Assembly: GCA_937910385.1 (NCBI GenBank)
Contig: CALEPT010000011.1
Coordinates: 1 to 11,109 of the forward strand
DNA from: an uncultured Ruminococcus sp.
GTDB taxonomy: Bacteria > Bacillota > Clostridia > Oscillospirales > Ruminococcaceae
Reading direction: 5' to 3'
DNA length: 11,109 bases
Below, one piece after another: positions 5,932 through 11,109 of this stretch. Position 1 is the stretch's first letter, and the number at the start of each line of letters is the position of its first letter. A program made the translations under genes and the position numbers. A model generated the notes under the pieces. It did no database searches, was not told the origin of the DNA, and saw only the letters and a list, made by a program, of their open reading frames with translations.

Positions 5932-7016
5932 TGTGCAGATTTTTTATGCCCGCAGAATTCTCGCAGCAAAGGGCTGCGATACTGATTTTTCCCGAACGTC
6001 CCGGATCGTGGGGATACGGCGCAGTCCCTGCACAGAAGGTCTTTGCGCAGATAATAAACACTATCGCAGAACATGAGGACGTATACGTTGCCGTCAGTGA
6101 AAACACGCTCCGGGCAGCTCAGGTGCTCCTTCATAAAACAGACAGGATAAAGCTTGTCAGGATACCTGCAAATGACGCATGGGCAAGAGATATCGCGCCC
6201 ACCTTTGTGAAAGATAAGAGTACAGGCAGCATACACGGAATAAGCTGGAAATTCAACGCTTGGGGCGGAGAATTCGACGGGCTGTACTCTCACTGGGAGC
6301 TCGACGACGCCTTTGCAGATAATTTCTGCAAGCAGACCGGCTTTGAATGCGTAAGCGCAGGCAGCTTCGTTCTTGAGGGCGGCTCGATACACTCCGATGG
6401 AGAAGGGACTATCCTCACAACTGAGGCTTGTCTGCTCAGTCAGGGACGTAATCCCTCGCTTTCAAAAGAAGAAATAGACAGCAGGCTATGCGCATATCTC
6501 GGCGGAGAAAAGGTCATATGGCTGCCAAGAGGCATATACAATGACGAAACTAACGAACACGTGGACAATATCTGTGCATTCATCAGACCTGCCGAGGTCG
6601 TGCTTGCCTGGACAGACAATGTGAATGATCCGCAGTATGAGCTTTCCGCTGCCTGTCTGAAAGTGCTTGAAAATTCAACCGACGCAAAGGGGCGCAGAAT
6701 CAAAGTACATAAGCTCCCTATACCCGATGTGCCGGTATGCGTCACCCGGAACGATCTTGAGGGCTATATATTCGAGGAGGGAGAGGACGTGCGTGAGATC
6801 GGTGAACGGCTTGCCGCATCTTATGTAAACTTCTTCTTCGCGAATGATATAGTTTTGCTGCCGCAGTTCGGGGGCGAAAACTCTGAGAGTGACGCACGTG
6901 CCATGAGCATAATGAAAGGTTTGCTGCCGGATCGCGAGATCATACCCATAAATGCAGCGGAAATAATAAAAGGCGGCGGAAATATACACTGCATAACGCA
7001 GCAGATACCGCTGTGA
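5931..7016 (+). CDS. aguA: Agmatine deiminase (agmatine iminohydrolase)
   Basis: This enzyme hydrolyses agmatine to N-carbamoylputrescine and ammonia, using the product of the decarboxylase at the head of the operon. The 361-aa protein has the guanidine-modifying (pentein) fold signatures: WPERP-like FPERPGSWGYG (20-30), NDAWARDIAP (81-90), WKFNAWGG (106-113), EGGSIH (149-154), HVDN (210-213) with the catalytic His, and GGGNIHC (348-354) with nucleophile Cys354. The family usually has DxWxRDxGP; here Gly is replaced by Ala89. Length matches the family. The start ATG 5931 overlaps the nspC stop, and AAGGAG at 5914-5919 is 11 nt upstream, slightly far. Pairing with the amidohydrolase next door marks the two-step agmatine-to-putrescine route; no agmatinase is seen in the window. 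Confidence 0.95.
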   Translation: MCRFFMPAEFSQQRAAILIFPERPGSWGYGAVPAQKVFAQIINTIAEHEDVYVAVSENTLRAAQVLLHKTDRIKLVRIPANDAWARDIAPTFVKDKSTGSIHGISWKFNAWGGEFDGLYSHWELDDAFADNFCKQTGFECVSAGSFVLEGGSIHSDGEGTILTTEACLLSQGRNPSLSKEEIDSRLCAYLGGEKVIWLPRGIYNDETNEHVDNICAFIRPAEVVLAWTDNVNDPQYELSAACLKVLENSTDAKGRRIKVHKLPIPDVPVCVTRNDLEGYIFEEGEDVREIGERLAASYVNFFFANDIVLLPQFGGENSESDARAMSIMKGLLPDREIIPINAAEIIKGGGNIHCITQQIPL

Positions 7017-7033
7017 TACGAGGTAAATATAAT

Positions 7034-7912
7034 ATGCGAAATGTAACTGTCTCCGCAGTGCAGATGCACTGCGGAAAGGATATAAACGAAAATATCAAGC
7101 TCGCGGACAAGCTTGTCCGTGACGCAGCTGAAAAAGGCGCGAATATCATACTGCTCCCCGAGCTTTTTGAAAATCAGTATTTCTGTCAGGAACGCAGGTA
7201 TGAATATTACTCATTCGCAAAAAGCGTAAGAGACAATGATGCGGTAAGGCATTTTTCCTCACTTGCAAGAGAGCTTGGAGCAGTTCTTCCGATAAGCTTC
7301 TATGAGCGTGACGGCAACAGGCTTTTCAATTCAGTCGCCGTAATAGACGCTGACGGCACTATACTCGGTATTTACCGCAAAACTCATATCCCCGACGATC
7401 ACTATTATCAGGAAAAGTTTTATTTCACCCCCGGCGATACCGGTTTTAAGGTGTGGGATACCAGATTTGCACGTATAGGATTAGGAATATGCTGGGATCA
7501 GTGGTTCCCCGAGGCAGCAAGATGTATGGCAATTGACGGTGCAGAGCTTATCCTCTATCCCACGGCAATAGGCTCGGAGCCTGTCCTTGAATGTGACAGT
7601 ATGCCGCATTGGAGGCGCTGTATGCAGGGACATTCTGCGGCAAATGTAGTCCCTGTAATTGCGGCAAACAGATTTGGCACCGAAACAGTAGAACCATGTG
7701 AAGCAAACGGCGGTCAGAGCTCCTCACTTACGTTCTACGGTTCATCGTTCATTACCAACGAGACCGGCGAGATAATAAGCGAATGCGGACGCAGCGGAGA
7801 TTCCGCTATATCAGCCTCATTCGACCTTGATGCGATAGATGAGATGAGATTGAGCTGGGGATTATTCCGCGACAGGCGGCCTGATAAATACCGCATCATA
7901 TGTGAAAAATAG
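7034..7912 (+). CDS. aguB: N-carbamoylputrescine amidohydrolase (nitrilase family)
   Basis: This enzyme hydrolyses N-carbamoylputrescine to putrescine, carbon dioxide and ammonia, supplying the diamine for the spermidine step encoded earlier in the operon. The 292-aa protein has the nitrilase Glu-Lys-Cys triad: E43 in LLPELFENQYF, K116 in YRKTHIPDDHYYQEKFYF and C153 in GLGICWDQWFPE. The FENQYFCQ and HIPDDHYYQEK segments are typical of N-carbamoylputrescine amidase rather than other nitrilases. The start is ATG 7034, with GAGGT at 7020-7024; an in-frame GTG at 7013 that overlaps the aguA stop has no SD. The C-terminal RRPDKYRII is also usual for the family. It is the last gene of the operon and is followed by a terminator. 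Confidence 0.95.
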   Translation: MRNVTVSAVQMHCGKDINENIKLADKLVRDAAEKGANIILLPELFENQYFCQERRYEYYSFAKSVRDNDAVRHFSSLARELGAVLPISFYERDGNRLFNSVAVIDADGTILGIYRKTHIPDDHYYQEKFYFTPGDTGFKVWDTRFARIGLGICWDQWFPEAARCMAIDGAELILYPTAIGSEPVLECDSMPHWRRCMQGHSAANVVPVIAANRFGTETVEPCEANGGQSSSLTFYGSSFITNETGEIISECGRSGDSAISASFDLDAIDEMRLSWGLFRDRRPDKYRIICEK

Positions 7913-7993
7913 GCTTATGCGCTTATGCAGCTATAAACTCAACATCGTTTCATCTGCTTTCAGGACAATGGGCATCAGAACTGACATCATTTT

Positions 7994-8022
7994 CGCGCTC
8001 CGTATCTCAGAGCGCGTTTTTT
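7994..8022 (+). terminator. Intrinsic terminator of the polyamine operon
   Basis: CGCGCTC (7994-8000) pairs with GAGCGCG (8010-8016) around a 9-nt loop, followed by six T's (8017-8022). Outer bases CTGACA (7981-7986) and TGTCAG (8022-8027) could pair further. It lies 81 bp after the aguB stop. Confidence 0.9.
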
Positions 8023-8052
8023 GTCAGCACCGATAAAATGAATGTTATGGCG

Positions 8053-8091
8053 CAAAAATGCCGGACATCTCAGCAAAAAGAGAAGTCCGGC
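8053..8091 (-). terminator. Probable terminator for the DUF1292 gene
   Basis: Read on the - strand, GCCGGAC (8091-8085) pairs with GTCCGGC (8066-8060), with an inner TCTC/GAGA pairing after a single mismatch, followed by ATTTTTG. On the + strand no T-run follows, so it serves the - strand gene that ends at 8164. Confidence 0.75.
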
Positions 8092-8131
8092 AGATATTCA
8101 TATACGCCTGATAAATATATTCTCAAAAGCT

Positions 8132-8153
8132 CCTGCCGGAAGCATCAGGCAGG
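8132..8153. other. Small hairpin just after the DUF1292 gene
   Basis: CCTGCC (8132-8137) pairs with GGCAGG (8148-8153) around a 10-nt loop, 10 bp beyond the DUF1292 stop. On the - strand it is followed by AGCTTTTGAG, which makes at best a weak terminator, so it may add to the stronger one at 8053-8091. Confidence 0.5.
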
Positions 8154-8163
8154 GTAACGATAT

Positions 8164-8469
8164 TTATTCAAACTCGTATTCTCCGCTGTAGTTCTTCTTG
8201 AATTCCTCAAATATCTCGCCAAGCAGCACATCGTCATCCACCGAGAGAAATTCAAACTGATCCGGCTCATCTGCGGGTATCATTTCAAGTATCACGACCT
8301 CGTCGTCCTCTTCGTCAAACGGTATCATGACAGCATATGTGTGTCCCTCGTAATCGGCAGTACCGATGATCTCAAAGGATATATCCTGCCCTTCGTCATC
8401 GGTAAGAGTTATGTAATTTTCCGCTTCCTCTTCAATATCATCAATATTTTTATTCTCAAATTCGTTCAT
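8164..8469 (-). CDS. DUF1292 family protein (small acidic, function unknown)
   Basis: This 101-aa protein is very rich in Asp and Glu and resembles the DUF1292/YrzB family of Firmicutes, whose biochemical role is not known. The core reads ENYITLTDDEGQDISFEIIG, then YAVMIPFDE and VVILEMIP, and later FLSVDDDVL and FEEFKKNY. The pattern of short beta strands and an acidic C-terminal helix is usual for the family. The start ATG at 8469 has GGAGGGA at 8481-8475 with 5-nt spacing; the reading frame runs upstream to 8538 but that part overlaps the promoter. No signal peptide or membrane segment is seen. In many Firmicutes this family sits near ruvX/yrrK-type genes; here it stands alone, back to back with a two-component operon and convergent with the polyamine operon. 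Confidence 0.85.
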   Translation of the reverse strand: MNEFENKNIDDIEEEAENYITLTDDEGQDISFEIIGTADYEGHTYAVMIPFDEEDDEVVILEMIPADEPDQFEFLSVDDDVLLGEIFEEFKKNYSGEYEFE

Positions 8470-8497
8470 TTTGATCCCTCCAAACAGAATATATATC

Positions 8498-8526
8498 ATT
8501 TTACCACAAATATTAAAAAAACGCAA
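8498..8526 (-). promoter_or_regulatory. Predicted promoter of the DUF1292 gene
   Basis: On the - strand, TTGCGT (8526-8521) and TAAAAT (8503-8498) are separated by 17 bp. This predicts a short 5' leader of about 20 nt before the ATG at 8469. The -35 box matches the consensus at four of six positions. Confidence 0.6.
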
Positions 8527-8545
8527 TAGAAAATACACTCTCCAC

Positions 8546-8574
8546 TTGAATTTTTTGAAGAAAAGTCTTATACT
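8546..8574 (+). promoter_or_regulatory. Predicted promoter of the two-component operon
   Basis: TTGAAT (8546-8551) and TATACT (8569-8574) are separated by 17 bp, placing the transcription start near 8581. It is divergent from the DUF1292 promoter, with the two -35 boxes 19 bp apart. An 8-bp inverted repeat, AACGCAAT (8520-8527) and ATTGCGTT (8590-8597), flanks it. Confidence 0.75.
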
Positions 8575-8610
8575 AATTATATATGAAGCATTGCGTTAGG
8601 AGGCTGTAAA

Positions 8611-9288
8611 ATGATATATCTTCTTGAAGATGAGGAAGGCATACGCAACTTTGTGATATATGCGCTCAGAAAAGCCGATATAGAAGCAGAAGGCTTCGCA
8701 GTTCCGTCTGAGCTTTATAAGGCCGTTGAAAGAAAGCTTCCACGACTTTTGCTGTTGGACAGAATGCTGCCCGAGGAGGACGGTATATCCGTTTTGAAAA
8801 AGCTGCGCAGTAAAACGGAAACAAAAAAGCTTCCCGTCATCATGCTCACAGCAAAAGGTTCTGAGCTTGACAAGGTAGAGGGTCTCGACAGCGGTGCCGA
8901 CGACTACATTACAAAGCCGTTCGGAACTATGGAGCTCATCTCCCGCGTAAAGGCTATGCTGAGAAGAACTCAGGAGGAACCGCCCGAAGGCTCAGCTGCC
9001 ATAAGCATCGGAAGTCTGTTCATTTATCCATCCAAGCATGAGGTATCGGCAAGCGGCGAGAAAATCAGTCTCACGCTCAAGGAGTATGAGCTTCTTCTGT
9101 TTCTCATGAAAAATAAGGGAAAGGTCTTTTCCCGCGATACACTTCTGCGTGAGATATGGGGATACGATTTCTCTGGTGAAAGCCGTACCGTAGACGTTCA
9201 TATCAGAACTCTCCGCTCAAAGCTGGGAGGCTGCGGCAGTATAATACAGACTATCCGCGGAGTCGGATATAAGGCAGGTGACGAATGA
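8611..9288 (+). CDS. Response regulator, OmpR/PhoB family
   Basis: This 225-aa DNA-binding response regulator is expected to be phosphorylated by the histidine kinase encoded next. The receiver domain (1-115) has the acidic pair at 6-7 (EDE), the phospho-acceptor D50 in LLLLDRMLP, T80 in VIMLTAKG and K102 in DYITKPF, so it appears fully active. The C-terminal winged-helix domain (about 130-222) has LTLKEYELLLFL, VFSRDTLLREIWGYDF, RTVDVHIRTLRSKL and the final IQTIRGVGYKAG strand, typical of PhoB/PhoP-type regulators. The start ATG 8611 has AGGAGG (8598-8603) at 7 nt. A PhoB role is suggested by general likeness, but no phosphate transport genes are in the window, so the signal is left open. 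Confidence 0.93.
   Translation: MIYLLEDEEGIRNFVIYALRKADIEAEGFAVPSELYKAVERKLPRLLLLDRMLPEEDGISVLKKLRSKTETKKLPVIMLTAKGSELDKVEGLDSGADDYITKPFGTMELISRVKAMLRRTQEEPPEGSAAISIGSLFIYPSKHEVSASGEKISLTLKEYELLLFLMKNKGKVFSRDTLLREIWGYDFSGESRTVDVHIRTLRSKLGGCGSIIQTIRGVGYKAGDE
9276..9281 (+). promoter_or_regulatory. Ribosome binding site that selects the TTG start of the histidine kinase
   Basis: AGGTGA lies 7 nt before the TTG at 9289, which follows the regulator stop codon TGA (9286-9288) with no gap. The next in-frame ATG (9316) would cut into the first membrane helix. Confidence 0.7.
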
Positions 9289-10953
9289 TTGACCAAACGA
9301 ATACTTCTGAGCATAATGATAATTTCCGGCATATCAGTCATCATAGCAGTTCTTCTTGTTACGGCTGTGCTTCACGATTATTCTACAGATAAGCTCGAAG
9401 CAGAAATACGCACTGAAGCGGAAATAATAGCCGAAGCCGTCGAGATGAACGGCGGGCGCTTTCTCGATGAAGCCGATTTCAACGATGATATACGAGTTAC
9501 TTGGATAAGCAAAAGCGGAAAGGTAATATACGATTCCGAGGAAGACCCTGCAGACCTCGGCAATCATTCCGACAGGAAGGAAGTCTCCGAAGCCGCCGAA
9601 AACGGCGAGGGAAGTTCTTACCGATATTCCGATACTATTATGAAAACCACTCTCAATCATGCCGTAAAACTATCTGACGGAACTATCATAAGAGTATCAA
9701 GCGTACACAATTCACTTATCGCACAGATGATGAGCGCGCTCAGACCTCTTCTGCTTATTCTCGTTATAACCGCACTTATCTCGGCTCTTTACGCAATGGC
9801 AGTATCGCGCAGTATAGTAAAGCCTGTCAACGATATCGACCTCGACCGACCTGTAATAGAAAAAAGCTATAAGGAGCTTTCTCCGCTGGTCGATAAGCTT
9901 CGCACGCAAAACATAAAGGTAGCACGCCAGCTCGAACAGCTCTCTCAAAGCCGCGAACAGCTCAGCCTTATAACAGAAAATATGAGTGAAGGGCTGATCA
10001 TTATCGACCCCAAGACCAATGTTCTGTCATCTAATTATGCAGCTCTGGAGCTTCTCGGCAACCCCTCGTTCACAGACGGGCAAAGCGTTTATGCTCTGAA
10101 TAATTCTGATGTGTTCCGCAGATGTCTGCTCAACGCGCTCGGCGGAGTCCGTTCGGAGTGCATTGTAAAAGCCGACGGCGGAGAGAGAGCTGTCATCGCC
10201 AGCCCAGCCTCAGGTACGGGAATGCTCTGCGGAATAGTAGTCTTCGTAATGGACGTTACAGAAAAACAGCAGCTCGAAGTAATGCGAAGAGAGTTCACCT
10301 CGAACGTTTCGCATGAACTGAAAACTCCACTGACTACAATATACGGCATAGCAGATATGCTCGCCGAAGGTATGGTAGAGGCAGACGATGTTCCGCGATT
10401 CGGAGGAGATATCAGAGCCGAAGCTGAAAGAATGATAACACTTATCAACGATATCATCTCGCTTTCAAAGCTCGATGAGGACGCAGCTCCTCATGAAACT
10501 GAGGACATCGACATTTATGAGCTCGCCGAAGAGATCCTCGGCAGGCTTAAGGTCAATGCCGCTCAAAAGGATCTGAGCTGCTCGCTGTCAGGAGAACACG
10601 TTCATATAAACGGCAGCAGAACAATACTCGGCGAAGTAATATACAATCTCTGTGACAACGCAGTAAAATATAATGTTGACGGCGGAAGTCTTTCCGTAAA
10701 GGTATCACATGCTCCGATGACCGCGAGGATAACCGTAAGCGATACAGGTATAGGTATACCTCAGGAGCACATCAGCCGTATTTTTGAACGCTTCTACCGC
10801 GTTGACAAAAGCCGCTCGCGCAGGATAAAGGGAACAGGTCTCGGGCTCTCTATTGTAAAGCACGGCGTAATGTATCACGGTGGAACAGTACATGCAGAAA
10901 GCACTGCCGGCAGCGGTACTACCTTTACCGTCGAATTGCCGATAGAAAAATAA
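9289..10953 (+). CDS. Membrane sensor histidine kinase with PAS-like domain (PhoR-like)
   Basis: This 554-aa sensor kinase is the partner of the preceding regulator. It has a first membrane helix at about 5-27, an extracytoplasmic domain at about 30-148 and a second helix at about 152-172. A short HAMP-like linker (SRSIVKPVND, 173-182) is followed by a coiled-coil stretch (about 195-225) and a PAS-like domain (about 226-325, with ENMSEGLIIID and VMDVTEKQQ). The HisKA domain carries the phospho-acceptor H342 in SNVSHELKTPL. The ATPase domain has the N box (N453, N457 in IYNLCDNAVKYN), DTGIGI (485-490) and GTGLGL (515-520). All catalytic motifs are intact. A TTG start is used, directly after the regulator stop, with an SD inside the regulator gene, which implies translational coupling. 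The architecture is that of PhoR-like kinases in Clostridia, but the ligand cannot be read from the sequence. Confidence 0.92.
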   Translation: MTKRILLSIMIISGISVIIAVLLVTAVLHDYSTDKLEAEIRTEAEIIAEAVEMNGGRFLDEADFNDDIRVTWISKSGKVIYDSEEDPADLGNHSDRKEVSEAAENGEGSSYRYSDTIMKTTLNHAVKLSDGTIIRVSSVHNSLIAQMMSALRPLLLILVITALISALYAMAVSRSIVKPVNDIDLDRPVIEKSYKELSPLVDKLRTQNIKVARQLEQLSQSREQLSLITENMSEGLIIIDPKTNVLSSNYAALELLGNPSFTDGQSVYALNNSDVFRRCLLNALGGVRSECIVKADGGERAVIASPASGTGMLCGIVVFVMDVTEKQQLEVMRREFTSNVSHELKTPLTTIYGIADMLAEGMVEADDVPRFGGDIRAEAERMITLINDIISLSKLDEDAAPHETEDIDIYELAEEILGRLKVNAAQKDLSCSLSGEHVHINGSRTILGEVIYNLCDNAVKYNVDGGSLSVKVSHAPMTARITVSDTGIGIPQEHISRIFERFYRVDKSRSRRIKGTGLGLSIVKHGVMYHGGTVHAESTAGSGTTFTVELPIEK

Positions 10954-10964
10954 TTGATTTTACG

Positions 10965-10991
10965 GGGCAGATGATATCTGCCCTTTTCTTT
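10965..10991 (+). terminator. Intrinsic terminator of the two-component operon
   Basis: GGGCAGAT (10965-10972) pairs with ATCTGCCC (10976-10983) around a 3-nt loop, followed by TTTTCTTT. It lies 11 bp after the kinase stop. Confidence 0.88.
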
Positions 10992-11027
10992 GGATTATCA
11001 GAGACACTGTCGTCCATTGATTACAGC

Positions 11028-11064
11028 AAAAAACTCCCCCATGCTTTTGTGCATGGGGGAGTTT
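11028..11064 (-). terminator. Strong terminator of the gene entering from the right
   Basis: A 14-bp perfect stem (AAACTCCCCCATGC at 11031-11044 with 11051-11064) has a 6-nt loop. On the - strand it runs into six T's (11033-11028). It sits 3 bp beyond the stop of the - strand gene. On the + strand only GTTTCTATTATTTC follows, so it would be a weaker terminator in that direction. Confidence 0.88.
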
Positions 11065-11067
11065 CTA

Positions 11068-11109
11068 TTATTTCATACCCTTTACCTCGAATGTAACTTC
11101 AATGTCAGT
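11068..11109 (-). CDS. C-terminal end of an unidentified gene running off the right edge
   Basis: On the - strand the last codons before a TAA stop (11070-11068) read TDIEVTFEVKGMK, and the frame is open to the window edge. A strong - strand terminator follows at once, which supports this being a real gene end. Thirteen residues are too few to name a family. Confidence 0.6.
   Translation of the reverse strand, partial: TDIEVTFEVKGMK

Noticed and set aside
7013..7033. GTG start for aguB that would overlap aguA
   Set aside because: There is no SD before it, whereas ATG 7034 has GAGGT at a proper distance and gives the usual nitrilase N-terminus.
7913..7928. Tandem GCTTATGC GCTTATGC
   Set aside because: Only two 8-bp copies, with no link to a known element; probably a small slippage duplication after the aguB stop.
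8038..8157. 39-codon + strand ORF between the operon terminator and the DUF1292 gene
   Set aside because: There is no SD, it covers two hairpins that end the DUF1292 transcript, and its composition is not protein-like.
1..11109. CRISPR arrays, tRNA or rRNA genes, phage or toxin-antitoxin genes
   Set aside because: No regularly spaced repeats, cloverleaf sequences or matching small gene pairs are seen on either strand.

Overview
The window looks like a chromosome segment from a gut-type Clostridia, most likely a Ruminococcus-like member of the Oscillospiraceae. The basis is consensus sigma-A promoters, strong Shine-Dalgarno (SD) sites, heavy use of ATA isoleucine codons, a DUF1292 protein, an IS481-like transposase and a PhoB/PhoR-type two-component pair. 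The genus is inferred; no rRNA or tRNA gene is present.

Layout: (1) 1-805 is the right-hand part of an insertion sequence: the 3' end of a DDE transposase gene (cut by the window edge), a 14-bp perfect inverted repeat, and a terminal sequence ending in TGTACA. (2) 835-1101 holds a perfect TTGACA-N17-TATAAT promoter 29 bp beyond the IS end, then a leader of about 200 nt that folds into a multi-helix RNA with a possible loop pseudoknot. It ends in an 11-bp terminator hairpin with seven T's, directly before the SD site of the first gene. This is the signature of a transcription-attenuating riboswitch or similar cis-regulatory RNA, and I could not assign it to a class I know. (3) 1116-7912 is a six-gene polyamine operon, all on the + strand: arginine decarboxylase (speA-like), spermidine synthase (speE), carboxyspermidine dehydrogenase, carboxy(nor)spermidine decarboxylase (nspC), agmatine deiminase (aguA) and N-carbamoylputrescine amidohydrolase (aguB), closed by a strong terminator at 7994-8022. 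(4) 8164-8469 is a DUF1292 gene on the - strand. (5) 8611-10953 is a response regulator and histidine kinase operon with its own promoter and terminator. (6) 11068-11109 is the last 13 codons of a - strand gene with its terminator.

How the genes work together: SpeA makes agmatine from arginine, AguA makes N-carbamoylputrescine and AguB makes putrescine. Carboxyspermidine dehydrogenase then condenses putrescine with aspartate semialdehyde, and NspC decarboxylates the product to spermidine. The operon also carries a spermidine synthase, which would use decarboxylated S-adenosylmethionine, but no S-adenosylmethionine decarboxylase gene is present here. Two routes to spermidine therefore seem encoded together, or one of the enzymes has a different substrate.

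The most interesting item is the structured leader with a terminator in front of the polyamine operon. It is a good candidate for an undescribed RNA switch that senses a polyamine, arginine/agmatine or an S-adenosylmethionine-related compound. The ligand is inference only.
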